From assembly GCF_040932035.1 (NCBI RefSeq), contig NZ_JBFRBB010000002.1, positions 1,426,001 to 1,490,000 on the forward strand: 64,000 bases of DNA. The letters run 5' to 3'. The stretch's first letter is position 1; the number at the start of each line of letters is the position of its first letter. Shown here in pieces: positions 1 to 7,952 of this stretch. A program made the position numbers and the translations under genes. The DNA comes from Hoeflea_A sp040932035. Lineage in GTDB: Bacteria; Pseudomonadota; Alphaproteobacteria; Rhizobiales; Rhizobiaceae. The notes below the pieces were generated by a model. The model did not search any database and was not told where the DNA came from. It saw nothing but the letters and a program-made list of their open reading frames with translations.

Positions 1-659
1 ACCTGAGCAAAATTGTGGACCGGCAATATGCCCGGAACAATCGGAATGTAGATACCGGCGCGCCGCACCCGCTCGACATAACGCTCATAGGTGTCGTTGT
101 CGAAGAAGAACTGGGTGATCGCGCGTGTGGCGCCATTGTCGACCTTGCGCTTGAGCATGTCGATATCGGTCATGAAGTCCGGGCTTTCAGGGTGTTTTTC
201 CGGATAGGCCGAAACCGTGATCTCGAAATCTGCAAAGGCCTTCAGTCCGGCGACAAGCTCGGCGGCATTGCGGTAGCCGTCCGGATGGGCCTTGTAAGAA
301 GAGCCCACCCCTTCAGCCGAATCGCCACGCAGCGCAACGAAATGACGAACGCCGGCCTGCCAGAATTCCCGCGCGACGGCGTCCACCTCATCCTTGCTGG
401 CATTGACGCAGGTCAGATGCGCCGCCGGCGAAAGATCGGTTTCCTCAAGCAGTCGCTTGATGGTCGCAAGCGTCGGCTTGCGGGTGCTGCCGCCGGCACC
501 ATATGTCACCGAGACGAAATCCGGGGAAAACGGCGCAAGACGCATGACGCTTTCCCACAGCTGGCTCTCCATGTCGCCGCTTCTGGGTGGGAAGAACTCA
601 AACGACACATTCATTGCGTCACCCAGGGGGGATGGACCGGAACGGCGTAATACGGACAT
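1..659 (-). CDS. metF: 5,10-methylenetetrahydrofolate reductase (partial)
   Basis: This enzyme reduces methylene-THF to methyl-THF with NAD(P)H and FAD, supplying the methyl group for methionine synthesis in the cytoplasm. Only the N-terminal 219 codons are present; the rest lies beyond the left edge. Visible family motifs are FEFFPPR (Glu21, the expected acid-base catalyst), VTYGAGGS, ALRGDS, YPEKHPES and ITQFFFDN. The ATG at 659 lies 2 bases past the stop of the regulator gene above it, which implies one transcript. A second in-frame ATG at 614, directly before the conserved block, is an alternative start. The pairing with an ArsR-methyltransferase protein is common in alphaproteobacteria and suggests control by S-adenosyl compounds. 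Confidence 0.95.
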   Translation of the reverse strand, partial: MSVLRRSGPSPLGDAMNVSFEFFPPRSGDMESQLWESVMRLAPFSPDFVSVTYGAGGSTRKPTLATIKRLLEETDLSPAAHLTCVNASKDEVDAVAREFWQAGVRHFVALRGDSAEGVGSSYKAHPDGYRNAAELVAGLKAFADFEITVSAYPEKHPESPDFMTDIDMLKRKVDNGATRAITQFFFDNDTYERYVERVRRAGIYIPIVPGILPVHNFAQ

Positions 660-661
660 GG

Positions 662-1681
662 TCAGGCAACTCCTTTTACCGGTGATTCACTATCGGCGCT
701 GTCGGCAATGACCAGACGCGGGTCGCGCGCCAGCCAAATCGTGACCGTCAGTCCTTTGTCAGTCTTCTCTTCGGGCGTCAGCTCAACGACCTTTTCAACT
801 GCAAGCCCGGCATCGCTCAGCCAGCCGGAGACGATGTCCGCCGGAAAACCAAGACGCAAATGGGCGTGCTCATCGCGAAGATATTCAAAATCATGGGGTG
901 CGAAATCGACAATGACGATCCGCCCGCCCGGGCTCAGCATGCGGGCAGCTTCGGATATGGCTTCCTCGGGATGCTGAAGGAAATGCAGCACCTGATGGAT
1001 GGAAATCAGATCGAAGGCACCGCGCTCAAGCTGCAGGTTCAATATGTCGGCATGGCGCACCGACGCATGGCTGATGCCGGCCTCGTCGATATTGGTCCGC
1101 GCGACGGCAAGCATGTCACGGCTGGCGTCAACGCCGATGCCGCGCCGATAGAGCGGTGCAAAGAGCTGCAGAATCCGGCCGGTCCCCGTTCCAAGATCCA
1201 GCATTGAATCGAACGGCGTATCACCCACCATTTCGACCAGTGCCTTTTCGACCTGTTCATCGGAAATGTGCAGCGAACGCAATTCGTCCCAGCCCGCGGC
1301 ATTGCGGCTGAAATAGGCCTGCGCACGGGCAGCACGTGCCTGCTTGACAGCACGAAGGCGCTCGCTGTCACGGGCAAGCAGAGGATCGGAAGACGAGACG
1401 GAATCGACGATGTGCCGGGCAAGCACAAATGAGCGTCCGTCACCGCTGAGGCGGAAATAGGCCCAGGCGCCTTCCTGGAACCGCTCGATGAGACCCGCTT
1501 CAGTCAGGAGTTTCAGGTGCCGGGAAATGCGCGGCTGGGATTGACCCAGAATTTCCGTCAGATCCGTAACGGTCAGGTCGCCGCCGAACAGCAGCGCCAG
1601 CAGCCGCAGCCTGGTCGGCTCGCCCGCCGCCTTGAGCACGTCCACGGTTTTGTCCAGGCTCAGCTTTTTAGTGTCCAGCAT
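662..1681 (-). CDS. ArsR-type regulator fused to a SAM-dependent methyltransferase
   Basis: The protein has 339 residues and two parts. Residues 5-90 are an ArsR winged helix with the recognition region QSQPRISRHLKLL at about 47-59. Residues 130-320 are a class I methyltransferase fold with the SAM loop LDLGTGTG at 161-168. No Cys-based metal site stands out, so it is probably not a metal sensor. I chose the ATG at 1681 because GAGGAAG precedes it; a GTG at 1729 would add 16 residues without a good ribosome site. It is the first gene before metF. ArsR-family SAM/SAH-responsive regulators of methionine genes (SahR, SamR) are known in Proteobacteria; assigning this protein to that role is inference from context. 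Confidence 0.85.
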   Translation of the reverse strand: MLDTKKLSLDKTVDVLKAAGEPTRLRLLALLFGGDLTVTDLTEILGQSQPRISRHLKLLTEAGLIERFQEGAWAYFRLSGDGRSFVLARHIVDSVSSSDPLLARDSERLRAVKQARAARAQAYFSRNAAGWDELRSLHISDEQVEKALVEMVGDTPFDSMLDLGTGTGRILQLFAPLYRRGIGVDASRDMLAVARTNIDEAGISHASVRHADILNLQLERGAFDLISIHQVLHFLQHPEEAISEAARMLSPGGRIVIVDFAPHDFEYLRDEHAHLRLGFPADIVSGWLSDAGLAVEKVVELTPEEKTDKGLTVTIWLARDPRLVIADSADSESPVKGVA

Positions 1682-1738
1682 GGCTTCCTCAATTGTCCCG
1701 CTGTCGGCAGGCAGAAGCCAGGACCACACGCGAAATCA

Positions 1739-1758
1739 CATAAACATATCTTTATATG
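1739..1758. promoter_or_regulatory. imperfect palindrome, candidate operator of the ArsR-metF operon
   Basis: The 20-base A+T-rich element CATAAACATATCTTTATATG matches its own reverse complement at 14 of 20 positions, with CATA and TATG at its ends. It lies 57 bases upstream of the chosen start of the ArsR-type gene, where an autoregulatory site would be expected. That the protein binds here is inference. Confidence 0.45.
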
Positions 1759-1800
1759 ATTTTGTCGTCTGGCGCAATATTAAATAAAAATGTCGCACAT

Positions 1801-1829
1801 AAAAAAGAATGGTCGCAAATGCGACCATT
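1801..1829 (-). terminator. Rho-independent terminator behind the MOSC gene
   Basis: On the minus strand a perfect 9-bp stem (AATGGTCGC / GCGACCATT) with a 4-base loop is followed by C and six T. It lies 42 bases after the MOSC stop codon. It separates that gene from the ArsR-metF operon. Confidence 0.85.
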
Positions 1830-1870
1830 TATCCGCAATCCCCTGGATGCAAACGGCTGCCGGGCTGCGT

Positions 1871-2470
1871 TCAGACTTTATAAACCCATTGCTCAGGAAT
1901 TTGGGCGCGCACCGCTTCACCGGCACGAATGCTTCCCGGTATTTCGACCCAGGCCAGAACGCCCCTTCGCTGTTTTGCCGCCGGGACAAAGCCGAGGGAA
2001 AGCTGCGTCCGGTCCCGGTCCGGATAGTGATCGGCAATCGCAGCGCCGGCGATTTTGCAGGGTTTGTTCTGAAAATCGACCTTGAGAGTCACGCCGCCCT
2101 CGAAAAACAGCAATGTGCTTGGCGGCAGCATCGAGAGATTCGGGATGCCTTCTATTATCAGGTTTGCGCCGATCCATTCAGGTCTGATTTCCGCAATACC
2201 CATCTCCCCGGCTGCGGCGCTGAGTTCCTGCGGGCATAAAAGTGTAAGCTGCCGTTCATTGCGCATTTCGGTACCGCGCGTATACCACGGTTCGCGGGCG
2301 CCGGATTGACGGGTAATACCGCTGTGGCGGTCGCCCTTGATGCCCTCATAGGTGAGCGTTAGCGCATCCACCGTTTCGGTTAAGAACGTGTCACCCGTCG
2401 CTGCAAAGACGCCGCCGACCTTGCCGATTGCCTTTTGCTTGTCCGTGATTTCCAATGCCGTCCCTCCCAT
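1871..2470 (-). CDS. MOSC domain protein
   Basis: This is a 199-residue stand-alone MOSC domain (beta-barrel domain of molybdenum-cofactor sulfurases and YiiM-type proteins). The conserved cysteine sits in NKPCKI at residue 138, and YEGIKGDRH at 41-49 is the usual early motif. Such proteins handle sulfur or Moco-bound substrates; the exact substrate cannot be read from the sequence. The ATG at 2470 has no clear ribosome site, while GGGAGGG lies 6 bases before an in-frame TTG at 2455, so the true start may be residue 6. It is apparently a single-gene unit ending at the terminator at 1801-1829. Confidence 0.85.
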   Translation of the reverse strand: MGGTALEITDKQKAIGKVGGVFAATGDTFLTETVDALTLTYEGIKGDRHSGITRQSGAREPWYTRGTEMRNERQLTLLCPQELSAAAGEMGIAEIRPEWIGANLIIEGIPNLSMLPPSTLLFFEGGVTLKVDFQNKPCKIAGAAIADHYPDRDRTQLSLGFVPAAKQRRGVLAWVEIPGSIRAGEAVRAQIPEQWVYKV

Positions 2471-2532
2471 CGCCGGGTCATGATTCTGTCACGACAAGAG
2501 GTATAGCCAGCCCCGCCTGCTTTCAACACCCA

Positions 2533-3213
2533 TCACCAGGCCAGGTGCTCGCCGTCCCAGTTCCAGAAGTGGCCAGTCGAGGCAAGGTCGAGCTTTTCGC
2601 ATAGTTCAAGAACACCACCGGCGCTCTCCTGCGGGCTGATATCGGCATGCTCGCCGCCCATATCGGTGCGCACCCAGCCAGGATGCGCCGTCGCAACCGC
2701 AATGCCCAGCGGCTCAAGGTCGGTAGCCAGTCCCTGCATGACCTTGTTCACCGCTGCCTTTGAAGCGCGGTATGCAATGCGGTCGGATTTGGCATAGGAC
2801 ATCGAACCCATGAAACTGGAAAGCGTAACAATGCGCGCATGCCCGCTGCGCTTGAGATGCGGCAGAAAGGCCTGTGTAACCCGCAACGGCCCGACCGTGT
2901 TGATGGCAAGCGTGTCGGCGAAACCGCCGAAATCCATGTCGAGTGCAGATTGGCGCTTCGGTCCGATAATACCCGAGCAGTTGAGCAGGATATCGATCGG
3001 TTCGTCGATCGACGAAGCCGCTGCATTGATCGCCGCGCCATCGCGCACGTCGAACATGACAGCCTTGAAACGGTCGCCGGCAAGGTCTTTCAGCAGATTG
3101 GCGTCAGCCTCCTGCCGCACCGAGCCGATGACATTCCAGCCTTTGCCAAGCGCCTGACGCGCAATCTCGTGGCCAAGGCCGCGCCCGACGCCGGTAATGA
3201 GGATTGTCGTCAT
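2533..3213 (-). CDS. SDR family NAD(P)-dependent oxidoreductase
   Basis: A classical short-chain dehydrogenase/reductase of 226 residues. The nucleotide-binding motif TGVGRGLG is at 7-14, NCSG at 78-81, the structural Asn at about 105, Ser at 132-133 and the catalytic Tyr148-x3-Lys152 pair. The late part WVRTDMGG resembles CsgA/sniffer-type carbonyl reductases. The substrate is unknown. The gene starts 22 bases after the ettA stop on the same strand, so the two may share a transcript, although no functional link is obvious. Confidence 0.88.
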   Translation of the reverse strand: MTTILITGVGRGLGHEIARQALGKGWNVIGSVRQEADANLLKDLAGDRFKAVMFDVRDGAAINAAASSIDEPIDILLNCSGIIGPKRQSALDMDFGGFADTLAINTVGPLRVTQAFLPHLKRSGHARIVTLSSFMGSMSYAKSDRIAYRASKAAVNKVMQGLATDLEPLGIAVATAHPGWVRTDMGGEHADISPQESAGGVLELCEKLDLASTGHFWNWDGEHLAW

Positions 3214-3235
3214 TTTGCCACCGTTTCCGTGCCGG

Positions 3236-4885
3236 TCACCGGGTCAGCCGCTTGTAGGTCACCCGCTTCGGATTGATGCTGTCCGGTCCAAGGCGGCGGA
3301 CCTTGTCCTTTTCATAATCCTCGAAATTGCCTTCAAACCACTCGACGTGGCTGTCGCCTTCAAAGGCCAGGATATGGGTTGCAAGCCGGTCCAGGAACAT
3401 ACGGTCATGGCTGATGATGACGGCACAGCCTGCGAAGTTCTCCAACGCGTCTTCAAGCGCCGCAAGGGTCTCGGTATCGAGGTCGTTGGTCGGCTCGTCA
3501 AGGAGAATGACATTGCCGCCCGACTTCAGCATCTTGGCAAGATGAACACGGTTGCGCTGACCGCCCGAAAGTGTTCCCACCTTCTGCTGCTGATCGCCGC
3601 CCTTGAAGTTGAAGTTCGAGCAGTAAGCTCTCGAATTCACTTCGAATTTTCCGAGCTTGATGATGTCGTTTCCGCCTGAGATTTCTTCCCAGACAGTCTT
3701 GTTGCCGTCAAGCGCATCGCGGCTCTGGTCGACATAGCTGAGATTGACGGTTTCGCCGATATTGATGGCGCCGTCATCGGGCTGTTCCTGACCGGTGATC
3801 ATGCGAAAAAGCGTTGTCTTGCCGGCACCGTTCGCGCCGATCACGCCGACAATACCGCCGGGAGGAAGCTTGAATTCGAGATCCTCGATCAGCAGCTTGT
3901 CGCCATAGCCCTTGGAGAGCTTGTCGGCTTCAATGACAACCTGTCCCAGCCGCTCGCCGACCGGAATGACAATCTGTGCATCGCCGGGGCGGCGATCAGC
4001 CGCCGCACTCACCAGTTCGTCATAGGCGCGGATACGGGCTTTCGATTTGGCCTGACGGGCTTTCGGACTGGACGCGATCCAGTCGTGTTCGCGCGACATC
4101 GCCTTCCGGCGGTTCGCCTCCTCGCGCCCTTCCTGCGCCATTCGCTTGGCCTTTGCTTCAAGGTAGGCGGTATAATTGCCTTCGTAGGGAATGCCGCGGC
4201 CCCGGTCGAGCTCGAGGATCCAGCCGGTGACGTTGTCGAGGAAGTAGCGGTCGTGGGTAATCATCAACACGGCACCCGGATATTCCCGCAAGTGTTTTTC
4301 CAGCCACGCAATCGTCTCGGCATCGAGGTGGTTGGTCGGCTCGTCAAGCAAAAGCAGGTCCGGCTGCGAAAGGAGCAGCTTGCAGAGCGCCACGCGGCGC
4401 TTTTCACCACCGGACAGATTGGTAACGGCGCTTTCGCCGGGCGGGCAGCGCAGTGCATCCATTGCCATTTCGACCTGGGCGTCGAGATCCCAAAGGTTTT
4501 GCGAGTCGATAATGTCCTGGAGCGCTGCGCCTTCATCCGCCGTCTCGTCGGAGTAATTCATCATCAACTCGTTGTAACGGTCGACGATCGCCTTCTTTTC
4601 GGCAACGCCTTCCATGACGTTTTCGGCAACGGTCTTCGTTTCGTCGAGCTCCGGCTCCTGTGGAAGGTAGCCGACAGTAGCACCTTCCGCGACCCAGGCT
4701 TCGCCGGTGAAATCCTTGTCGAGACCGGCCATGATGCGCAGAACGGTAGACTTACCGGCGCCGTTCGGCCCGAGTATGCCGATCTTGGCATCCGGGTAGA
4801 ACGAAAGGTGGATATTCTCAAGGACCTTCTTGGATCCATAGGTCTTGTTGAGACCGGCCATGTGATAAATGAACTGGCGTGCCAT
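3236..4885 (-). CDS. ettA: energy-dependent translational throttle protein EttA (ABC-F)
   Basis: A soluble ABC-F ATPase of 549 residues (family usual about 555) that binds the ribosomal E site and tunes the first elongation step to the energy state. Two ATP-binding cassettes are seen: Walker A GPNGAGKST and GANGAGKTT, signatures LSGGEKRR and LSGGQRNR, and Walker B LLLLDEPTNHLD and VILLDEPTNDLD. The linker between them contains the basic stretch typical of the P-site tRNA interaction motif. The ATG at 4885, preceded by GAGGAAG, begins the family sequence (MARQFIYHM); the upstream open frame to 5050 has no family similarity. There are no membrane segments, so it is not a transporter. Confidence 0.95.
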   Translation of the reverse strand: MARQFIYHMAGLNKTYGSKKVLENIHLSFYPDAKIGILGPNGAGKSTVLRIMAGLDKDFTGEAWVAEGATVGYLPQEPELDETKTVAENVMEGVAEKKAIVDRYNELMMNYSDETADEGAALQDIIDSQNLWDLDAQVEMAMDALRCPPGESAVTNLSGGEKRRVALCKLLLSQPDLLLLDEPTNHLDAETIAWLEKHLREYPGAVLMITHDRYFLDNVTGWILELDRGRGIPYEGNYTAYLEAKAKRMAQEGREEANRRKAMSREHDWIASSPKARQAKSKARIRAYDELVSAAADRRPGDAQIVIPVGERLGQVVIEADKLSKGYGDKLLIEDLEFKLPPGGIVGVIGANGAGKTTLFRMITGQEQPDDGAINIGETVNLSYVDQSRDALDGNKTVWEEISGGNDIIKLGKFEVNSRAYCSNFNFKGGDQQQKVGTLSGGQRNRVHLAKMLKSGGNVILLDEPTNDLDTETLAALEDALENFAGCAVIISHDRMFLDRLATHILAFEGDSHVEWFEGNFEDYEKDKVRRLGPDSINPKRVTYKRLTR

Positions 4886-5232
4886 TGCGCGCAATCTTCC
4901 TCGTGGACAGGGACAAAAAGGGATTGCACCGCTTTTAGGCAAACAGCTCGTTGAGAGCAATCCAAATGTTTGATGCATAACGAAGTACCGCCTCAGGGAG
5001 CTTTTCCTGCTTGCGCCAAATGCGCGGATTTCAAAGTGAAATATTCCCAATTATGTCCGTTTGGTCAGGTGCACCCGCATTCCGTGCAGCAAGTTGAGAG
5101 GCCATAACGCCATCACGCACGGCTCGCAAAAGCGTGATTTCGTGCCATCCCATCGTGACCCCACTTTACGGATCCTTCGTTTAGGTTGCGGCGGACCGAA
5201 AAGGTTTCGGCGAACTTCCAAGGGAGAATTCC
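4886..5232. other. 347-base divergent intergenic region
   Basis: No convincing gene lies here. It must hold the promoter of ettA (leftward) and that of the Cys-rich peptide gene (rightward). The only clear site is the ribosome site GGGAG six bases before the ATG at 5233. Open frames inside it lack ribosome sites and family similarity. Confidence 0.5.
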
Positions 5233-5466
5233 ATGAACAGCAAATCCAAAAGAGCACTTACTATGATGGTTGTCAGCGGCGGTCTCGCAGCAGCGGTTGC
5301 AGCAACAACGCCTGCCGTAGCGTCCTGCAGCGCATGTGGGTCGACTAAGGTAAGTGCCTGTAGTGCCTGCGGCGCATGTGGTGCCTGCGGCGCCAAGAAG
5401 AAAGTATGCGGTGCCTGCGGTGCTTGTGGCGCATGTGGTGCCTGCGGCGCGAAGAAAACCAACTGA
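5233..5466 (+). CDS. secreted Cys-rich tandem-repeat peptide
   Basis: A 77-residue protein. Residues 1-30 form a standard Sec signal peptide (basic start, hydrophobic stretch VVSGGLAAAVAA, AVA before the likely cut). The mature part of about 47 residues holds 11 cysteines, mostly every third residue in runs of Gly-Ala-Cys, in three blocks separated by short linkers (GSTKVSA, GAKKKV) and ending in GAKKTN. No aromatic or acidic residue occurs in the mature part. The start is supported by GGGAG before the ATG. A perfect-looking terminator follows, so it is probably its own transcript. Dense Cys with Lys suggests metal or redox binding, or a modified peptide precursor, but I recognise no family. 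No DUF692 (MNIO) or other modification gene lies beside it. Confidence 0.85.
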   Translation: MNSKSKRALTMMVVSGGLAAAVAATTPAVASCSACGSTKVSACSACGACGACGAKKKVCGACGACGACGACGAKKTN

Positions 5467-5477
5467 TCAGCTTTCCG

Positions 5478-5510
5478 ATCGCCGGGAGCCGTCGGTTCCC
5501 GGCGATTTTC
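5478..5510 (+). terminator. Rho-independent terminator behind the Cys-rich peptide gene
   Basis: A 13-bp stem from 5478-5490 to 5494-5506 (ATCGCCGGGAGCC pairing with GGTTCCCGGCGAT, one G-U pair), a 3-base loop and a following T-rich stretch. It starts 12 bases after the stop codon and suggests that the peptide gene is transcribed on its own. Confidence 0.85.
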
Positions 5511-5589
5511 CTCCATATGATGCGTTTTGGACCGAGCGCCGATCTGCTAGTGTTCGCTCAACAGTGCAAACACCCATCGGGAACCGCTT

Positions 5590-6327
5590 ATGAACATTCC
5601 GGTACGTGACGATCCGAAAATCGACTTCAAGGCACTGCCGCGTGAGGATCTTCTTTCCATGCAGCGAGCCGCAGACGATATGATCGGCGTTCTGGAAGAA
5701 GCGGCCGCGCAACAAAAGCATGTCCTCATCGACGTGCTCAATTCTACGGCTCCCGACTCATTCACCCAGTGGCAGCACTATCCCCCCGGCGATGTGCATG
5801 ATCGCGAAAAGGGTGCGCTGTGGTTTTACCATGCCCATTCGGAAGATCCCGAATCTCGGCCATGGAACGAGCACGGCCATTTCCATCTCTTCGTCTATAG
5901 CGAGCACGTCCAGGAAGGGGTCGAACCCATTGCCCTACCGCCCAAGCCGGATTTCGAGAATGGTGGACTATGCCACCTCGTCGCGATTTCCTTCAACAAT
6001 GCCGGCACGCCGATGCGAATATTCACGGTCAATCGCTGGGTGGCAATGGAGTGGCAATACCCGGCAGAGGAAGTCATCCGGCTGCTGGACTGCTTTGATC
6101 TCGACAATGAAGACTACGCGCTGACCACAAAGTGGCTGGTCGCTGCCTTGAAACTGTTCCGCCCGCAGATCGAATGGAGCCTGCGCGAACGTGACAAGGC
6201 GATTGAGAAACTGCGCGAAGAGGATCCGGAAGGGTTTTCCGAAAACGAGGACGTCGAGGTCCTGTCATCATTCCCCTTTGATCTCGGCTTACAGATCGAA
6301 GCCATCGAGGAAGCGCTGCAGGGCTGA
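5590..6327 (+). CDS. conserved His-rich protein, resembles DUF6969
   Basis: A cytoplasmic-looking protein of 245 residues without signal peptide or membrane segment. Residues 60-110 carry an unusual histidine cluster: H63, H70, the HAH at 81-83, the HGHFH at 95-99 and H106, followed by CHL at 128-130. This pattern looks like a metal site. It resembles by memory the uncharacterised family DUF6969, which I could not confirm here. The C-terminal part (170-245) is acidic and helical. The gene follows the Cys-rich peptide gene on the same strand after a terminator, so proximity rather than co-transcription links them. The function is unknown. Confidence 0.7.
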   Translation: MNIPVRDDPKIDFKALPREDLLSMQRAADDMIGVLEEAAAQQKHVLIDVLNSTAPDSFTQWQHYPPGDVHDREKGALWFYHAHSEDPESRPWNEHGHFHLFVYSEHVQEGVEPIALPPKPDFENGGLCHLVAISFNNAGTPMRIFTVNRWVAMEWQYPAEEVIRLLDCFDLDNEDYALTTKWLVAALKLFRPQIEWSLRERDKAIEKLREEDPEGFSENEDVEVLSSFPFDLGLQIEAIEEALQG

Positions 6328-6369
6328 ACCGGGATTGCACTTTCCGTTTGCGGCGGGCATGGTCTGCTC

Positions 6370-7326
6370 ATGAGCGGATTCGATGAACAAACGGCGCTGG
6401 ATTCTCCAACCGGCGCGGCACTCAATCTTCTGCATAAGACTCCCAAAGGCATGGCGCGGGCAATCGTGCAGATCAATCACGGGTTGGCTGAACGGGCATC
6501 CCGCTACGGCCCCTTCGCCGACTACCTTTCCGAAGCCGGGTTTGCCGTCTTTGTCCATGACCACCGCGGCCACGGAGAAACAAAGGCATCGGACGCGCCG
6601 GTGGGCATCTTTGCAAAAGCACCCGCTGGCCAAGCCTTCGAGAAGGTCATTGCAGACACGTTGGCCGTCAACACATATGCACGGGAGCGTTATCCGGACG
6701 TTCCCGTGATCACCTTCGGTCACTCCATGGGCGGTCTCATCGCGATGAATTTTGCCCTGTCTCATCCGGACCGGCAGTCGGCACTGGCTGTCTGGAACGC
6801 GAATTTCAACATGGGGCTTGAAGGCCGGCTGGCGCAGGGTGTTCTTGCCGGAGAGCGGATGATTCTCGGATCAGACGTTCCAAGCCGTATTTTGCCAAAG
6901 CTCACATTCGAAGCCTGGGGCAAGTCCATCAAAAACGCCGATACCGGTTTCGACTGGCTTTCACACGACCGCGATCAGGTCGCGGCCTACGTTGCCGATC
7001 CGCTGTGCGGCTGGGACGCCTCCGTTGCCCTGTGGCAGGATATTTTCGCGATGGCCTTTCGCGGCAGCAGTAAAACTGAGCTGGTGCGATTGCGTAAAAC
7101 CACACCGATCCACCTCGTCGGCGGCGGGCAGGATCCTGCAACCAACAAGGGCCGTGCGGTGACCTGGATGGCCAGCCACATGCGCGCTTGCGGCTTTGAG
7201 GACGTGACCGGTCGCATCTACGATGATATGCGGCACGAAACGCTGAACGAAACGGCCCTGCCCGGCGCACGCTGCGCTATGGAGGACTTTGCCGCCTGGG
7301 CAGTTGCGGCGCTCAAGCACGGGTAG
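6370..7326 (+). CDS. alpha/beta hydrolase, lysophospholipase/monoacylglycerol lipase type
   Basis: A 318-residue hydrolase of the serine aminopeptidase S33 (Hydrolase_4) group. Family marks are HGLAERASRY at 37-46, HDHRGHG at 63-69 and the nucleophile elbow GHSMGG with Ser119. The rest of the triad is probably Asp255 (GGGQDP) and His289 (MRHET). No signal peptide is seen, so it is cytoplasmic. Such enzymes cleave monoacylglycerols or lysophospholipids; the actual substrate is not deducible. The DUF523 gene begins 5 bases after its stop, so the two form a unit. Confidence 0.88.
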   Translation: MSGFDEQTALDSPTGAALNLLHKTPKGMARAIVQINHGLAERASRYGPFADYLSEAGFAVFVHDHRGHGETKASDAPVGIFAKAPAGQAFEKVIADTLAVNTYARERYPDVPVITFGHSMGGLIAMNFALSHPDRQSALAVWNANFNMGLEGRLAQGVLAGERMILGSDVPSRILPKLTFEAWGKSIKNADTGFDWLSHDRDQVAAYVADPLCGWDASVALWQDIFAMAFRGSSKTELVRLRKTTPIHLVGGGQDPATNKGRAVTWMASHMRACGFEDVTGRIYDDMRHETLNETALPGARCAMEDFAAWAVAALKHG

Positions 7327-7331
7327 GTCCA

Positions 7332-7850
7332 GTGCCAGAAAATTCATTCAGGATTCTGATCAGCGCCTGCCTTTTGGGGCGTCCGGTCCGTTACAATGGC
7401 AGCGGCAAGTTGCTGGAAAGCGCGTTGATCGAAAAATGGCAGGCACAGGACCGGCTCGTGCCCTTTTGCCCGGAAGTAGCCGCAGGGCTGCCGACACCCA
7501 GACCGCCAGCAGAAATCGAAAGCGGGCTTGACGGAACCGATGTTCTCAACGGAAATGCGCGGATTCTTGAAGATATCGGCACGGACGTAACCACAAGCTT
7601 TATCGAAGGCGCGCGACTGGCGCTGGACATTGCACAAAGGACCGGATGTCGCTTCGCGCTGCTGACGGACGGCAGCCCTTCATGCGGGTCGTATTTCATC
7701 CACACGGGAAATTTTGACGGATCGACCAGATCCGGCATTGGGGTCGTTACCGCTTTGCTGCGCTCCAACGGCATAGCGGTTTATGCCGAATCCCGAATTG
7801 CTGATTTGGCGCGTCATGTCGATCCTTCGGGAGCCGGCTTATCACCGTAA
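7332..7850 (+). CDS. DUF523 domain protein
   Basis: A 172-residue single-domain DUF523 protein. Typical marks are ISACLLGRPVRYNG at the start, CPEVAAGLPTPRP in the middle and the late SPSCGS. Four cysteines (13, 46, 106, 118) fall in conserved places and could bind a metal or act in redox chemistry; no function has been established for the family that I know of. Translation starts at a GTG at 7332, 5 bases after the hydrolase stop, indicating coupling. Confidence 0.85.
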   Translation: MPENSFRILISACLLGRPVRYNGSGKLLESALIEKWQAQDRLVPFCPEVAAGLPTPRPPAEIESGLDGTDVLNGNARILEDIGTDVTTSFIEGARLALDIAQRTGCRFALLTDGSPSCGSYFIHTGNFDGSTRSGIGVVTALLRSNGIAVYAESRIADLARHVDPSGAGLSP

Positions 7851-7952
7851 TATCCGCCTGACCGCCCAACTACGCGAACTTTAGCACTTGGCGCGCGCGG
7901 TGTCGTTTTGCTACCACAAACCCAACGCAGCTCGGCAATACGGGGGCAGCCT

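Noticed and set aside
1682..1870. SAM riboswitch before the metF operon
   Set aside because: I saw no SAM-II or similar aptamer; the only structured element is the terminator of the MOSC gene, plus an A+T-rich palindrome that fits a protein site better.
4085..4954. 289-codon open frame on the plus strand
   Set aside because: Antisense to ettA and without any recognisable domain.
5341..5460. Short tandem DNA repeats that could look like a CRISPR or satellite array
   Set aside because: The repeat unit is 9 bases, stays in frame and encodes Gly-Ala-Cys triplets; there are no spacers.
5233..6327. Bufferin (BufA) operon
   Set aside because: No DUF692 (MNIO) or DUF2063-type gene lies beside the Cys-rich peptide, and the Cys spacing differs from what I know of BufA.
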